Shown piece by piece: positions 12,620 to 25,394 of a stretch of DNA of 64,000 nucleotides; position 1 is the stretch's first letter, and each line of letters begins with the position of its first letter. Made by a program: the position numbers and the translations under genes. The DNA is from Ascidia mentula (Eukaryota; Chordata; Ascidiacea; Phlebobranchia; Ascidiidae). The stretch is from contig OX387197.1 of NCBI GenBank assembly GCA_947561715.1, forward strand, positions 7,251,001 through 7,315,000, in the 5' to 3' direction. A model generated the notes under the pieces. The model made no database searches and was not told the DNA's origin. It was given only the letters and a program-made list of their open reading frames with translations.

Positions 12620-13744
12620 TCACTTTTTAAAGTATTTTGAATATTGTTCACTGGTAAAGCTGGAATCCAGTTTAACTTCCGTGACACCTTTTATTTCACC
12701 CTTCCGAGCAAACCACAGATTGGTCCTTTCTTTGTCTGTGAGAGACGGCATGTCGATCGGCATCTGCAATTGACATTAGCCACATCAAAATAAGTCATTC
12801 AAACCCACAAGCCATGGTAACTTATTATAGCCGTTTTTGAAACATATTACTTGGTTAAAAGGTGCTAAAATGTGTTATTGTGTGTTGCACTCTGGTAGGT
12901 CTCCGATGGTTTATAAATATCTAATTGGGTGCCCAGCTAAAAAATAGGGACTGTGGTGTAACCACGTAGTGGATAATCAGTCCATCAGACAAGACAGTCT
13001 ATTAAGAGTTATTATAGTTTGTTCCAACAATCCAAGTAAGTACGCAACATTTGTTTCAAATGCAATCAGTTAAACCTTTAAAATTTTTCGTGGTTCTCTG
13101 CAGCGAACTGTCACAGTTGATCCATCCTGCAGCACCATAGTTGTTTTGTACATGCGCGGAAAAATTGGTCTTGGTTGCGCAACCAAGTTACAACTGCAAA
13201 AAAAAACATTTGTATGTTAATTCTGTTTAAATTTTACATTACTTTGCACTCACAACACGTAAATATGGTAGGACTACGGTATATTTTGACTACACAATAG
13301 CGGAGGCTGGACCCAGGAACATTTGGTTAAATCAGGACCTGCAGCACACATCAATATGGAGACCAGAAAAGTCAAAGAGTATTGAGAACACTCTTTACAG
13401 GACAGGGCAGCATTTGCAACGATTTCCAAGCCAGTAATGACGATATACTGGAAATAACACATAACACAATGACCAATATGGCTTTTGTGACATAACAATA
13501 TGACCTTTATGCATCACTTAGTTTTGTTAATTAAGAATTCGTTGCACATCCTTTTTTCACAGGCAACGCATTTCCTAGAACCGGCCTTGACAATACTGCT
13601 ACATATGTAAATATAGTGGCATGGCATGATAAATAAAACCAACCGTTTCGAAGAACCATGCTCCATTGCTATACAGTTTCGAGTGACCGAAAATGCTTTC
13701 CGGAGTAACGCATCGTTTTTGATCATCAGTGGTATACAGCTCAT
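12620..13744 (-). CDS. MRPL55: Mitochondrial large ribosomal subunit protein bL55m
   Basis: Three exons: 13644-13744, 13076-13193, 12620-12763 (363 nt, 120 aa; human MRPL55 is 128). Recognised by the central block PRMYKTTMVLQDGSTVTVR then CREPRKILKMPIDMPSL, which parallels human RLYPVLLVKQDGSTIHIR and REPRRMLAMPIDL, and by a basic end YSKYFKK. The first exon supplies a basic N-terminus with a plausible mitochondrial presequence and ends GSSKR, parallel to the human DSSRAS region. I chose ATG 13744 because the frame upstream begins with GTG; a second Met lies 7 codons in. Phases 2 and 0 match at both junctions. It should act in the mitoribosome. Confidence 0.85.
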
Positions 13745-15268
13745 ATTTTTGCCCACAAACACAAAAAAACGTGTACTTTAACGTTCAACCGTTCTTTCTC
13801 GTTGTAGTTCGCTGCTGTTATGACTCATCATTTCAAAACGCTTTCTGTGAGTCAGCATAACAATACATGACACAAAATAATATATGTATAGTTGAAATGT
13901 TTTACCTGGTGTAAATTACTGTTCCATGTTGTTTAAATAACATTAATGATTTTTAATTGCCAATGAAAAAAATTAAGTCTCAATCGGCCACTTCTCTATG
14001 TATTCTAAACATTCGAACTTAATTTCTTGCTTACGTTTGTACAAAATCACGAAACTGGTTTTCTTTCGAATGAAATGATTTGTGTTTTACACAAAAAATC
14101 GTGCGATGATCAGTACTCAGGAACAATGAAATGGCATGAGCTCAGATAAAACCATAATGAAGAATTATCATGTCAGGCGCCCAGTTTAACTGCCGTACTT
14201 ATTAATTTGAATTTTTTTGCAAAAATACTTTTTTGCCAGCATATTAAAATAAGGCTTCTACACCAAACTTAAAATCTTGTTGTCAGAATTTGTCGTTAGT
14301 TTTCTGGGCGACTTAGACTTGGCAACATATAACATTGTAAACGCTTTTGTAAAAAATCCTATGTCGTTTGTCGAACATTTTCGCCTACGTATACAGTCTT
14401 ACATTACCTGGCGAAGTATTACACTATATGAAAGCTGCCAAGGCATCAATTTTTGGGTTAAATGCCTCTTATTTTACCTCGACCTTTCTGCTTTGAACTG
14501 TTACTCAAAGTTGCTTCTTAAATTTTTTTTTACATGACATTCAATATTGTAGCTTTTAAAAAACTTGAACCCCTTTGGATTCGCAAAACCACGACTACAG
14601 AAAGTAAAGCAGATGATAAGGTGAATACGACCCAGGTTTATTCTATTGCATAAAGCTACTGTTAAAACAGGTAAGATTCTGAAGACAGGTAAAAGAAATT
14701 AGGACAAAATGGGAAGCAAGGAATAAGTTTTGGCAAAAAAGAATTAGGCACCAAATTTTGCTGCAAAATATTACAAAATGTTCACGGAAGTTCATTTGAC
14801 GAAACATGGAAGTCAAAAAATTAAAAACAGCTATACTGCTCTACTAACAAGACCTACAGCGATCACAAACAAAACAGTCAAATAAAGTGCAAGTGAGGAC
14901 CAAAACGAGTAAAAATTAAGGACGAAAATGATGTATGTTCAGGTTGTTGAAGACTGCCACGCAATATCAGGTTTTGTGCTGAAAGTCACTGTGCACGCAG
15001 TAGAAAACGGTAAAGACTTTTTTAAAACGATTTTAAAAGTGAAGCTGAAAATACTTCAAAGTGCACTGTTTAAACTAGAAAAACAGATAAAAAAAGGCAC
15101 ATATAGGAAACAAATACTGCATTTTAACCAACTCACAACACTACACAAGGAACAAAAAAACATCCAACCAAAAAAAGAGAGTTCGATTAAAGGTTGAATA
15201 CAGTCCCGCCGTCTGTCCATATACCAATGCAAATAAGTTTGACGCTGAGCTTTTTCGCCCTTGTAAAT
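13745..15268. other. Intergenic between MRPL55 and CCDC78
   Basis: About 1.5 kb, AT-rich, between the MRPL55 start and the CCDC78 stop on the same strand. Open frames at 14277-14537 and 14928-15197 are low-complexity and lack domains. I see nothing else; it may hold the MRPL55 promoter and CCDC78 3' UTR. Confidence 0.5.
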
Positions 15269-18200
15269 TTAAAAACCGTACGAGCCGGCTCCGAATTTGC
15301 GCCGGGGGCTCAAGTCGGGACCTCCCCCGAGGGAAATCCCCTTGTCTGAAAGCATGCGGCGAAGACGGACGATCTCTTGCCTGTATCTGAAGCAGTGACA
15401 AAAATTCGTCAATTTTACATTACTAAACACTACGATCAAATAAAGAATGCTGCACTGAAACATGTCAATATGTTCGCCGAAACGTGCGAAGTCGGCTGAA
15501 ACATAACTGATGACATTAATAACACAACAACTCATGCCATCAATAGTTTAATATAACACTTACGCCATCATCAGATGACATAAATTATTGCCGAAACGTC
15601 TAAAATAAATAATGCATTTCAATGCTTTCTGTACTATGGGCCAGCCATTTCTGTTTTCATAGATATGTTGATTAGAAGATGCAACAACAGAAAGTTGTTC
15701 CGCCCTAATAATATCGAAGATACCTTACCTATCCCTCCCTTGTCGATTCTATGTACAAAGCAGGTATAACGAGTACTATGCCTATAATCTAATCACCCAG
15801 CAAGCCAGAACAAGTACCTTGTCAAATGTGTGTCAATATACTCCTGTTGTTCGCGAACCTGTTGCTCAGCAACCGTTGCCCTTGTCAACAATTCGGCCCG
15901 TTCCCTCTCCAGCTGGGAGTTCATTTGCACGTCGCGCATGCGCATTTGCATGTTGTCAAGGCTGTTGTTAAGCGGCCGGGGTAGCGATTGGCCGAGAGGT
16001 CGAAGTGGTGCACTGTGGTAAGTACATAAGAGTTCACATTTCAAAATTTAAACGAAGTGTTTGGTTTGAAAGTAAAATAAATCTTTTGTTCAATAGTTAT
16101 AAAGGTTGAAGCAAAAATATTATATCACATAAATTAGCACCACAATACCTTCAGTTCACAGAATACAGTCCACAACTAATGCTTAGAAAAAATAAAATAT
16201 CAAATGAAATGCAGTTAAAACCATATTATACAACAGAGGTAAACACTAATAAACGTTATGTAATGATTTACTTAGTTCTCGCATGTCGGCAACATTTAAA
16301 CTTTAGATTAAACAAAATCAGACCCAACGCCCGAGCTTGGAATCGAAACCCCAACCTCTCGCATACTCACAACATACTTACAGTGACTTGTCCGTTTTCT
16401 TTTGTCGCTGAAGTTCAGCTTTCGTTCCGGCCAACTCTGCCTTAGTGCGAGCAAGAATTGCACGCAGCTTGTTTAATTCCAACGTATTCTCTGACACCAA
16501 GTCGTTTTCCGTCACCACGAGTTCAGATGGATCCGGACCTACGTCCACTGGCGGGAAGCTCGAGAGAGAGTTCTGACGCTCCGGATCGCTGCCCTTTCTC
16601 TCGGCGACGGAGCCGAGAAATTCGAGTTGGTCACGCAGAACTCTATCAGATAAGTTGAGGTTTATAAGTAAACCCAATATTTCGAAAAATTCACATACTA
16701 AATGTTTGTTCGTCGTGACAAGTAGAACACAAATGCCAGATCAATACTTTGTACAATTTCACTTTTGACGTCGTTTTTGTAACATTAAAATTCAGTGTCA
16801 TTTTTGTAGTTTATATTGTAATTTTTTTTTGTGTTTGTATAGTGCACATATGTCACCTGTAGTGAATGAGCAACTTTTCGTGTCGTTGTGAAACACGCTT
16901 CGACTGCTTCTTGTAATTGCGTGCTGCGTTGCTCAGTTGCTCCTCACGTGACCGAAAGGCGGACTTCATCTCCTGTTACGTCACAATTACGTCAAAATCT
17001 TTTTCAAACTAAACTGTACATGTCACATGAGGTGGCCGTATCTATCTAATACATATCGCTTTTCCAACTACTTGAAAGCTCTTTTTCCATTATTAATAAC
17101 AGTGAAATAGACAAATATGAAAAAATCTCAATTGCCTTCAGCATTCCATCCACATATCTTTGCATGGGGGCAGACGATGGACTTGGTTTGTTTTTATTTT
17201 TGTCATTGTCCGGAGTTGTTGGAGGTCCGTTGTCAACGAAATCCTTTAAATAAACAAGTAATAAGAAGTTTGTGAAGACAAGTACAAAAGTATTTTATTT
17301 CCTCGAGCTGGTGGTTGGAAAGTTTTCAAGACCGTTTATACGAATAAGTTTAGTTCAGTAGAAGAACAATTCTTTTTTCGGTAAACTAACACTAATTCGA
17401 TAAAAAGTTAGTGTCTCTCGTACCAAATGCTTACTGGTGGTTGGATTAAATGTAAAAAAAACAAGTCGTTTGTTAACAATCTGATAACAGACTTTGGCGG
17501 TCATGAGTGCTGCACAGGCGATTCCGCTACGTCTAAACCTCTTTACCATATAAGCAACATTTGAATTCTGGTTTAAAGTGAAAAGTGGTTAAAAATTGAA
17601 TCAGAATATAGCTGTTACTTACAGCTATGTCTTGCACGTATCTCCACAAACGTCTTCTGTAATCTTCATTTGCTTCCTTCAGCTGCTGTTGGAGTCTACT
17701 GACGTCACCGGAACTCTTTTCGTGTTGTTCTTTCAACGTCAACGTCGCCTTTATGATGTTACAAAAGAAGTCCGGATAACATTTTTTGTGGTAGGATTCA
17801 TTACTTTTTTACTTAGAACAATTAAGATATTATGTACAACACAAATATGCACTCACAGTAGTCTGTTCCGCCGACTTTTTATTAGCGACCTGTATACCAG
17901 CGTATGCAGCAGCCAGCTGGGCCTTCAGTTCGTCCAACCTTGATTCGAGTTTGCGAGTCTGTTCGTCGTACGTTTGTCGCATCCGAGAGAGAACGTCGTT
18001 CTTGCCACCACGGGGCGAGCCATCCAAGAGCTGAATGGGACAATGTTTTAGATGTCATGGAAAAAGCTGAATTGTGTGTCACCTTTTTTTCACCAACAAA
18101 AAAGTGTTTTACGATAGCTGAAAATACGATAGCTGATAACGCCAAGTGAGGACATGCGCAGTGTGGCGAACCTGTCTTGTCAATTGCTAGCTTGAAACAC

Positions 18201-21200
18201 TTCTTTGTTTAGCATTTTGTCACTGATTTAAATGAGTTCAGCATTTTCTTCTGAGTGCAAATATGTATAAACGAAGTAGTCAAGCATTGTTGTATTGAAC
18301 TGATTTGAATTGAGGTTTTAAGCTTTAAATTGGTTCCGACACACGAAATGTTTATTTCCACACAAAAACACTGGTAACATCAAAATTAATTGAGTTTACT
18401 TGGAACGTAAACCACGTGACAATAAAACATACCGATTTGCTGAGAGCTTCGCGTTGTAATTGTTCCCGACGAGACTTCAGCGCCTCCAGCGGATCTTCGT
18501 TGCTTGCGTCGGTCGCTTGGAAATTGGCCTCGCGTAAAACGTCCCGGGCCCGTTCCAACTCCTTGGTGGCCTCGTCGTGCGCCTGCCGTCTTCGTTCCAC
18601 GTTATCTCGTAAGTCGAGAAGAGCAGCTTCGGTTTCGATAAGACGACCCAGCTCCGTACGCATCTCGTTGTTTCTGCGGATCTGTTGGAAGGTTAAAGGT
18701 CATTTATTACGCTGTGGAGCCAAAAATATAGGTCATGAGCTGCAGAGCGTGTCACTGTTTCGATTTATTAGGGTTCGTCAGTGCAGCTTTAAAGACTCGG
18801 CGATTGCATTAGTTACCACAAAGTGGAAATTCTTGCTTTGAAAGGTTTGAAAGAAATTCAACGCAATGCACTGACCTTTCCCCATTTTTTATCATACATA
18901 ACCGTGCGCTTGATTCGAACCTTAACAAACTTGATTGGAGAGAGACAAAGTTGTTGTTATCTTATTAACATACGCCACTAATAACTGAAAGCTGGGTTTA
19001 TCGTCTTTCCTTGAGGTAATTACTTGACTTCCAAAACAAATAGTATATTTTTTAGGTGAGGTATACTGGGATACTGTTTCGACCTATAAGGTTTCATCAC
19101 CGTAGTTTTGGTAACTACACGACAACCTTGTCCGGCAAAGGGTCAGGGGAAGATTTCCACGCCGAAACCCGCTTTAATATACAATATAGGCTCCATTGCT
19201 TAAATGCAAATTTTATATGCGAGAATAAGAAATTATGTGATTGTTTCGACAGCTACATGAAAAGTGACGGAGTTGTATGAAAAAGTTCTGTATAATATTA
19301 TGCAAGTCACGATGACTAACGTTGGTTCGAATTTCAAGAAGCTCCTGAATTTAATTTGTTTTTCTACCAGATTCGATGACAACTGAACGTGACGTCACAC
19401 ACCTGTTCAGCGAGTTGTTTTTCTTGGTCGAGGGCCTTCTTCTTAAGGGCAACGAACTCGTCGGCGATCGCCTTTCTGTTTTCCTCCAAATGCCTCGTGT
19501 GTTCGGCAGAAAGGTCGTGACTTCTGGCGAATTTGCTTTTCTCAAGTTCGAACTCGACCAACTGGTTTTCCAGGGTTAGGATCTGCAAACAGGGTCGAAT
19601 GTTGGCAGTTTTAAAACCAGGAATTTCGCGTGACTTCGCAACGGAAAACACTAACACTTTTTTCAAATGCATTTAGGTAACAGCTATAGGCTTGTGATTA
19701 GCCGGGCAGCTTCGCTATAAAATAAATGTACAAATGAAAGTTTGTATTCTTGCAATCTCATGTTTTTTTCAGGCAAAATATGTATATCTAGGGAAAAACG
19801 TCAAACAAACGACTTTCAAACAAAGGATTATTTACAGGAGTTGTTGAAATAAATGTAACGGTTTGTCATTACTTTGTGGTGACGTTAGATCAAGGATATA
19901 CCGAACGTAATTTTTTTTATGTTTTTACGTTGCAAAATGAACAGCAATTACTAATTTGGTATTTTGTTCCACATTTATTTGACAGATTTGGTTAAATTCA
20001 CAGCCCAAGTGTTTTTCGTCCACATTAAAGAACCCGCTCACAAGATGGAAATGAGTTCAAACGAACCACAACACACACAACTGGGTTTTCACCTTGTTTT
20101 TAAGCTCGAAGTTTTCGGATTCGTATTCTTCAGTAAGTCGGTTGTTCTCAAGTTGCAATTCCACCAAACCTTTCGATACCTTTGGAGAATTGGATTTTAG
20201 ATGCGATAAATTTATGGAATTAAACAACCTACAACAACATATTGCGTTGACCCGGTGGTTCTTGACCTTTTTTAACTCATTTTCCACTTTCAGATTAAAC
20301 GGAATCCCTATTTCCCACTAGTATACAAATTTTTAACTAAGAATTTAATTATTGCATTTTTGCTATATCTGTTGAACTTTTTTTTAACTTTTTCGATCAT
20401 ATTTTGACATTTCGGTGCCAACTAATTACCCAACTACAACCGTGTAATTTCCTTTCGGTTAAGAACCACTGCGTTAACCGATTGAACAAAGTTTAACTGT
20501 TTTTCCCGTTGATATCAATGTTACACCACGTTATGTCATACTCGTACAATTCAAGGACATATGGTACTTTTTTTATCAGTTAAAACTGGTATTTTTTTCC
20601 AAATATTGATGCACGTCATATAAAACCTTTGGTGATAAACGCTACATCCTTTAAACTAACTCGAACAAACCTTAAGTTTCTCTTCTTCGCTGGAAACAAG
20701 CTTCGACGAAATTTCAGCTTTGGTCCTCGCGATTTCGGTCATTTTGTCCTGAGTCATCTCAAGACGTTGAAAGAGACGATCGTTTCTCTCACGAAGTTGG
20801 GTCTATGACGTAATAAACAGCGATCAGCAACAAAATTAGACGAGACCAAGCAACGGTAAAACTAAATCGAAAGTTTATCAAAAATGTACGTGAGGTAACA
20901 GAAAATAACCTGACACACACAAAAAACATGCTAATATTTTCAAAATGCTGATGCGCTATTAGTTACATTGTCACTTGTAATCTTCAGTAGTTGATCCTGC
21001 AGGTCCGGACGGGTCATGAGGCCTGCACCACCTGCCGCCTCTCCGACGCCACCTATCTGCAGGGTGTTGTTCACTCTGGTACGATATTGCGTCACTAAGT
21101 CCTTAAATCACAATGACAAATATATTTCAAAAAAAGTCTAACAAATTATAGAAATTATTGTCTATCGTACTCAAGCAACGGGCACAGGACCTAGGTGAAT

Positions 21201-24200
21201 TTATGATTAAAATTTGCCTATTTATAGTTACGTCAAAAACATTGACTTCATGACTGTGTTTGTGCAGGAAACTTACGTTTTGCCTAAACACGTATCTTGG
21301 AAAGGTATTCAAACTCGAATTTTACATTCTAAGTGCTTAGATTTTTTCCGAAAAAGGTTGCATTTTGAAACAAGTTTACGTTACAAAAGCCAGTTTTCTT
21401 GTGTAATTATCGCAACGCTACTCATAAACAGTATTGACCTCACTTTGACAGACAAAGAAATGCGTATTAAAGGTGAACTTATAACTTCCTCAATACAAGT
21501 TGTCACCTGAGCAAGACAATCGTTGATGATTGGATAGTTTTTGACTTGTGACAGAAGTCCACAGCCGTTGAGAACAGCGGAGAGAACATCCGGTTTGTTG
21601 GCGTTCGGAGGTAAACAACATATTACCCTTGTCTTACAATTGCCACCGAGTATATCTTCAAGCAGGGTAGTGACTTTAGAATCGCTAAAACATAAAATAG
21701 GTTGGAATTGGGTGCAAAATATTTGGAGTTGATAACTTTGAAAATGAAAGCCAAAGCTAAAATGCTGTTAATCATTAGTAAACGTTTCGAACACTAACTG
21801 GGTTCATCATCAGTACTACAATGAGCGCATGCAAGAAAAGCGTCGGGGTAATAAAGGACTGAGCAGGCAGAAGGGAAACAGCAGCAGCAACAACGCGCAA
21901 GGTTGGAATTCATTTCCACACTTGGTTTTTGCAGATAAATATATGGGTTTTTCTCGTTTCAAATGTAAACTTGTGGTATTGTATCCAAACTTCCGATCAA
22001 ACTACACATTTAAGCTCAAATTCCGATTTTTTGATCTTACGATAAAAGTTTTTTCAAGCAGCTGTGATGTAACAAGGCTCTGTCTTAGTTTATGAGAAGT
22101 GACGCGTCTGACGTAACCATGTACATCTGTATGAACAAAATTTATTTATGACCCAAAATTTTTGAGTGTAAATTCGATTTTTTTCGAGGCCAAATCTGAA
22201 CGATAAAGCCTGACTTGAATAACAATCCTGATGGTACGAGTTGCAGTTAAAGGAACTTGTAATACAAACACTCGATAACGGATTTCTTTTTTATCCAATA
22301 GTGCATTGTTATTGTTCTTTTATAATTAAGTCACGTTACTGTTTTAATAAGGCAGTTTAACAAGTTACATATTCGCAGAAGAACGCAAAACCTGCATAAT
22401 GAAAAGCTTTTACATCAAAAGTTTCGACCCGAAAAACCTCAATACCTGTAGTTGATCACCCGCTCCGGCTCAGGCTGTCTCGCTAAATCCGAAGTAAGTT
22501 TATTGAAAGCCATGATTGACTTGGACAACATCGGGCCTTCGCGTAGCCTTGTCCGGGTCATGTCGTCTGCCAACTTTTCTGCGCCAGGCAACCTCACCAC
22601 TGTGAAGGTGGAACGATTTGGAAGTGGGTTTTCGTCGGTCATCTGGAACAAAACGAGTTTTTTTTTCACTCTGCCATAACCATTACACGAAACGCACTAG
22701 TCTGTGGCTTGAAGTTAGTCAGGCTTTACTTACAATCAGGAAAAGTGTGTTTCGGAGCAGTTTGATACATACTTAATGCATTATTTGGTTCTTAGCTGTA
22801 CCCTTTCGTCTCACATAGGCCCCCATATTAGTGTTTGTAAAATTGTGAAATTTTTGATGACGAAAAAATAAACAAATCTTGAATCTTGAACAAAAGTAAT
22901 TTACTGACCATGAACAACTCAAGCTGAAAAACATAAGTTCCGAAGTTCATAGAAGGACCAAAGTCATTGCTGATAGCAGTTCTTGAAACCCATGCTTGCC
23001 AAAAACCTAACAATGAAATTAAATTGAAATGCAGACAGTCATGCACGCTTTTTATTCAAATCATTTTGCTTTGAAAATTGGACCAAAAAATATATAAGGT
23101 TATTCAGTCAGGCAAACATTAAAAAAAATTACAAACAAAACTTTAAATTCAAGCCCTAAAATACTATTTATATACTGTATGAAAAAACAAAATGAAGATA
23201 ATGTATGTAATTTATGTACCTGCAACAGCTTCTACAGGGTTTCTGCATACTTCATATTGAAGATTTTTGACATACATTCCTTTTTCTGCTGAGTAATGAA
23301 TTTCCATTGGAGTATTGCCAGCCCTACCTGTACATAAGAATTAGGTGTTTTCATTATTGTAAGTATGAAGGGTTTGTTAGTTGAAAAAAGTACCAGATAA
23401 TGATCCTCTGGCAGCCATCAAGTCTTTAATTATCTCATTGTAGATTTCATATGTGTACATAATCAGTCTCCCTCTTTCCCTCGGAGAGGTCTGGGCACCC
23501 TCCGATGTCGCAAATGATGGTTCTAAATAGATGTGAATTCGCTACAGTCACAAGACTCACTATAAATTACATGCAAATTATAATTATAAGTATGTTTTGT
23601 ATATAAAAAAATTAGGGTGAAATGTATTGGTTTGTTTTCTGCTTGTACTACAAAACACATGGAGCATTATTGCAAGCTTGTTTAATATTTTTGGAAAATG
23701 TTTCAAAACATTGCAACCTTGAGAAATGGACCTACTTCAAAAATCCCTCCTTTTTTTCCTGTGTAAAATACTTACTTTTGTAACTTACAAAATTTGCACA
23801 GATAATTTAAATAAAAAGTCTTGCAGCAAACCCAAAACCTTATAATCCCAAAGCACTACATGATTGTTTAAGAAAGCAATTGTACAAATTTGTAATAGTA
23901 GTATGTACCAGGGTGTTGAGCATTCTGTTCTTGTATGTTATTGGTGGCATAGGTAATAGCCTGTTGTATTATTCCAGGTTGAGAACCACCTTGCTCACCA
24001 ACTGATGTAAATGATTTGCCTCCACCTGTATATACATTAGTAAGCAAATAGTCAATCAAATAAAATGTTTTGCGACCCTTCATGTCTGCCAGTCATCTCT
24101 TTTTTTATAAATTTATTAAACAGCAATTTTAATAAAACACATGGTGACCCAGCAACCCATAAAATCATGTGACTTTAAATAAAAAATAACTGACACAAGC

Positions 24201-24760
24201 AAAGTTACACATGCAACTCATTGTTGTGTAAATGCTATTGTTATTAGATCACCAACATTTTGTTCATATTGGACTTTGTTGGTATGCAAACTGTTTTCTG
24301 ACAATATGATAGGTCTTACCACTTTCTCCGTATATTAGCATACATGTGTTGAAACCAGCAACAAAAAGGTCCAGAAGTGGCTGAACCGTTTTAGAAAACA
24401 GCTCCTGATTAGTTGCATCAGCTTGGTACAGTATTTGGAAACTGCCAAAAGAAAAGATTAAAGACATAAACAAAACGTGACATCAAATATGTTAGTCAGA
24501 TCAGAGTAAAATATGTATCTATTTGGTGCAAAGGTTAAATTTTTCAGGTTGTTCCATGAAACAAACAAAAGTAAACACAATCACAAGGTATTTCTTTTCA
24601 TGAATATTTCGCAATCATAAGGTACAAGAAGAACATCATCATACCTATGTGAAGTGCCACCTTGTTGGACATGAACCCTTTTACCATCTGAAATGTTCAG
24701 ACTAACTGGACCTTCCCCAGCGAGTGGTGGTCGAATTCGACCAACAATGTCGATATTCAT
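15269..24760 (-). CDS. CCDC78: CCDC78 with N-terminal kinesin-like pseudo-motor
   Basis: Twenty exons, all in phase: 24645-24760, 24320-24441, 23909-24025, 23394-23522, 23220-23327, 22909-23006, 22446-22642, 21507-21684, 20967-21101, 20671-20802, 20093-20179, 19403-19582, 18433-18681, 17857-18030, 17623-17748, 17136-17243, 16857-16972, 16382-16642, 15818-16012, 15269-15386 (2,946 nt, 981 aa). Residues 1 to about 355 follow a kinesin motor: VGRIRPP, an intact Walker A (YGESGGGKSFTS), YEIYNEIIKDLM, then DSKVTTLLEDILGGNCKT. Switch I (NxxSSRSH) reads NDFGPSMNFG and switch II (DLAGSE) reads RLPGAE, so ATPase activity is doubtful. The rest is coiled coil and matches CCDC78: VSKGLVELQLENNRLTEEY fits the human KELVDIQ region (DUF4472), and EMKSAFRSREEQLSNAARNY fits human RAAHRSREQQLARAARSY. 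CCDC78 acts in deuterosome-mediated centriole amplification. One intron (after exon 17136-17243) begins GC. Confidence 0.9.
21781..21813 (-). other. Hammerhead-ribozyme-like motif in CCDC78, between coding exons
   Basis: On the minus strand CTGATGA is followed by one base, a GAAC/GTTC stem around a 9-base loop, then GAAAC and GTT. This is the hammerhead core order (CUGAUGA, stem II, GAAA, UH). It lies just upstream of the exon starting at 21684, inside the intron. The same arrangement is seen at the Penelope-like element ends. An old element terminus is likely; activity is unproven. Confidence 0.4.
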
Positions 24761-25394
24761 GCTGTTTTTGGTAACACCACCTTTAAATCTAAAATGGCGC
24801 AGGATTCGCCATGAGATGAGCCTACCTTTGCTGTAGGTTTATGAAAGCTGACTTGAAATTTAAATGAAGATTGATAAAACGAAAAGCATAAAACAAAAGA
24901 AAATCATAGGTCATTATACACGGTATTTTCTTTGACGTATATCTGTCGAATGAGCAGTCACCTTTGTAAAACAAAATGACAACAAATACTATGTTTCAAA
25001 ATCCTAAAATCCAAATAGTTTGTCAACGGATCACCGAGGCAACTACTTCGTGTTGGCAAATAATCCAAAGCGGTGTAGTAAAGTTATTTCAAATTATGGC
25101 AAAAAAACATTATTATTTTTTAACAAAGATCCGGATTTTTCCAATCATGTCCGGGATTCCGCCATTGAGAATCGGCAAAATGCCCCGTATTTTCAACATG
25201 GCATATCCTACAAGACTATGAATTTGCGTAATTTTGTGCAGTAGCCACCCCTTAACGTAATCCACAGGACAATCTTGTCAAACATATTGTTGTGTTCATG
25301 CCTATAGTGTGCGTGTTCCTCACTGCAGCGAAGATGCACTTCTAGTCGTGGGATCGCATCCAGTGTTCAAGATTTGTTCTCTCTGACCAGAGAC
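24761..25394. other. Upstream flank of CCDC78, no gene seen
   Basis: The stretch between the CCDC78 start codon and the first inverted repeat of the transposon block. Frames at 24976-25221 and 25020-25244 are overlapping and featureless. It probably holds the CCDC78 promoter. Confidence 0.45.

Noticed and set aside
15562-15602. Possible fourth hammerhead-like site (CAGATGA ... GAAACGTC)
   Set aside because: Core reads CAGATGA and no convincing stem II forms between it and GAAAC.
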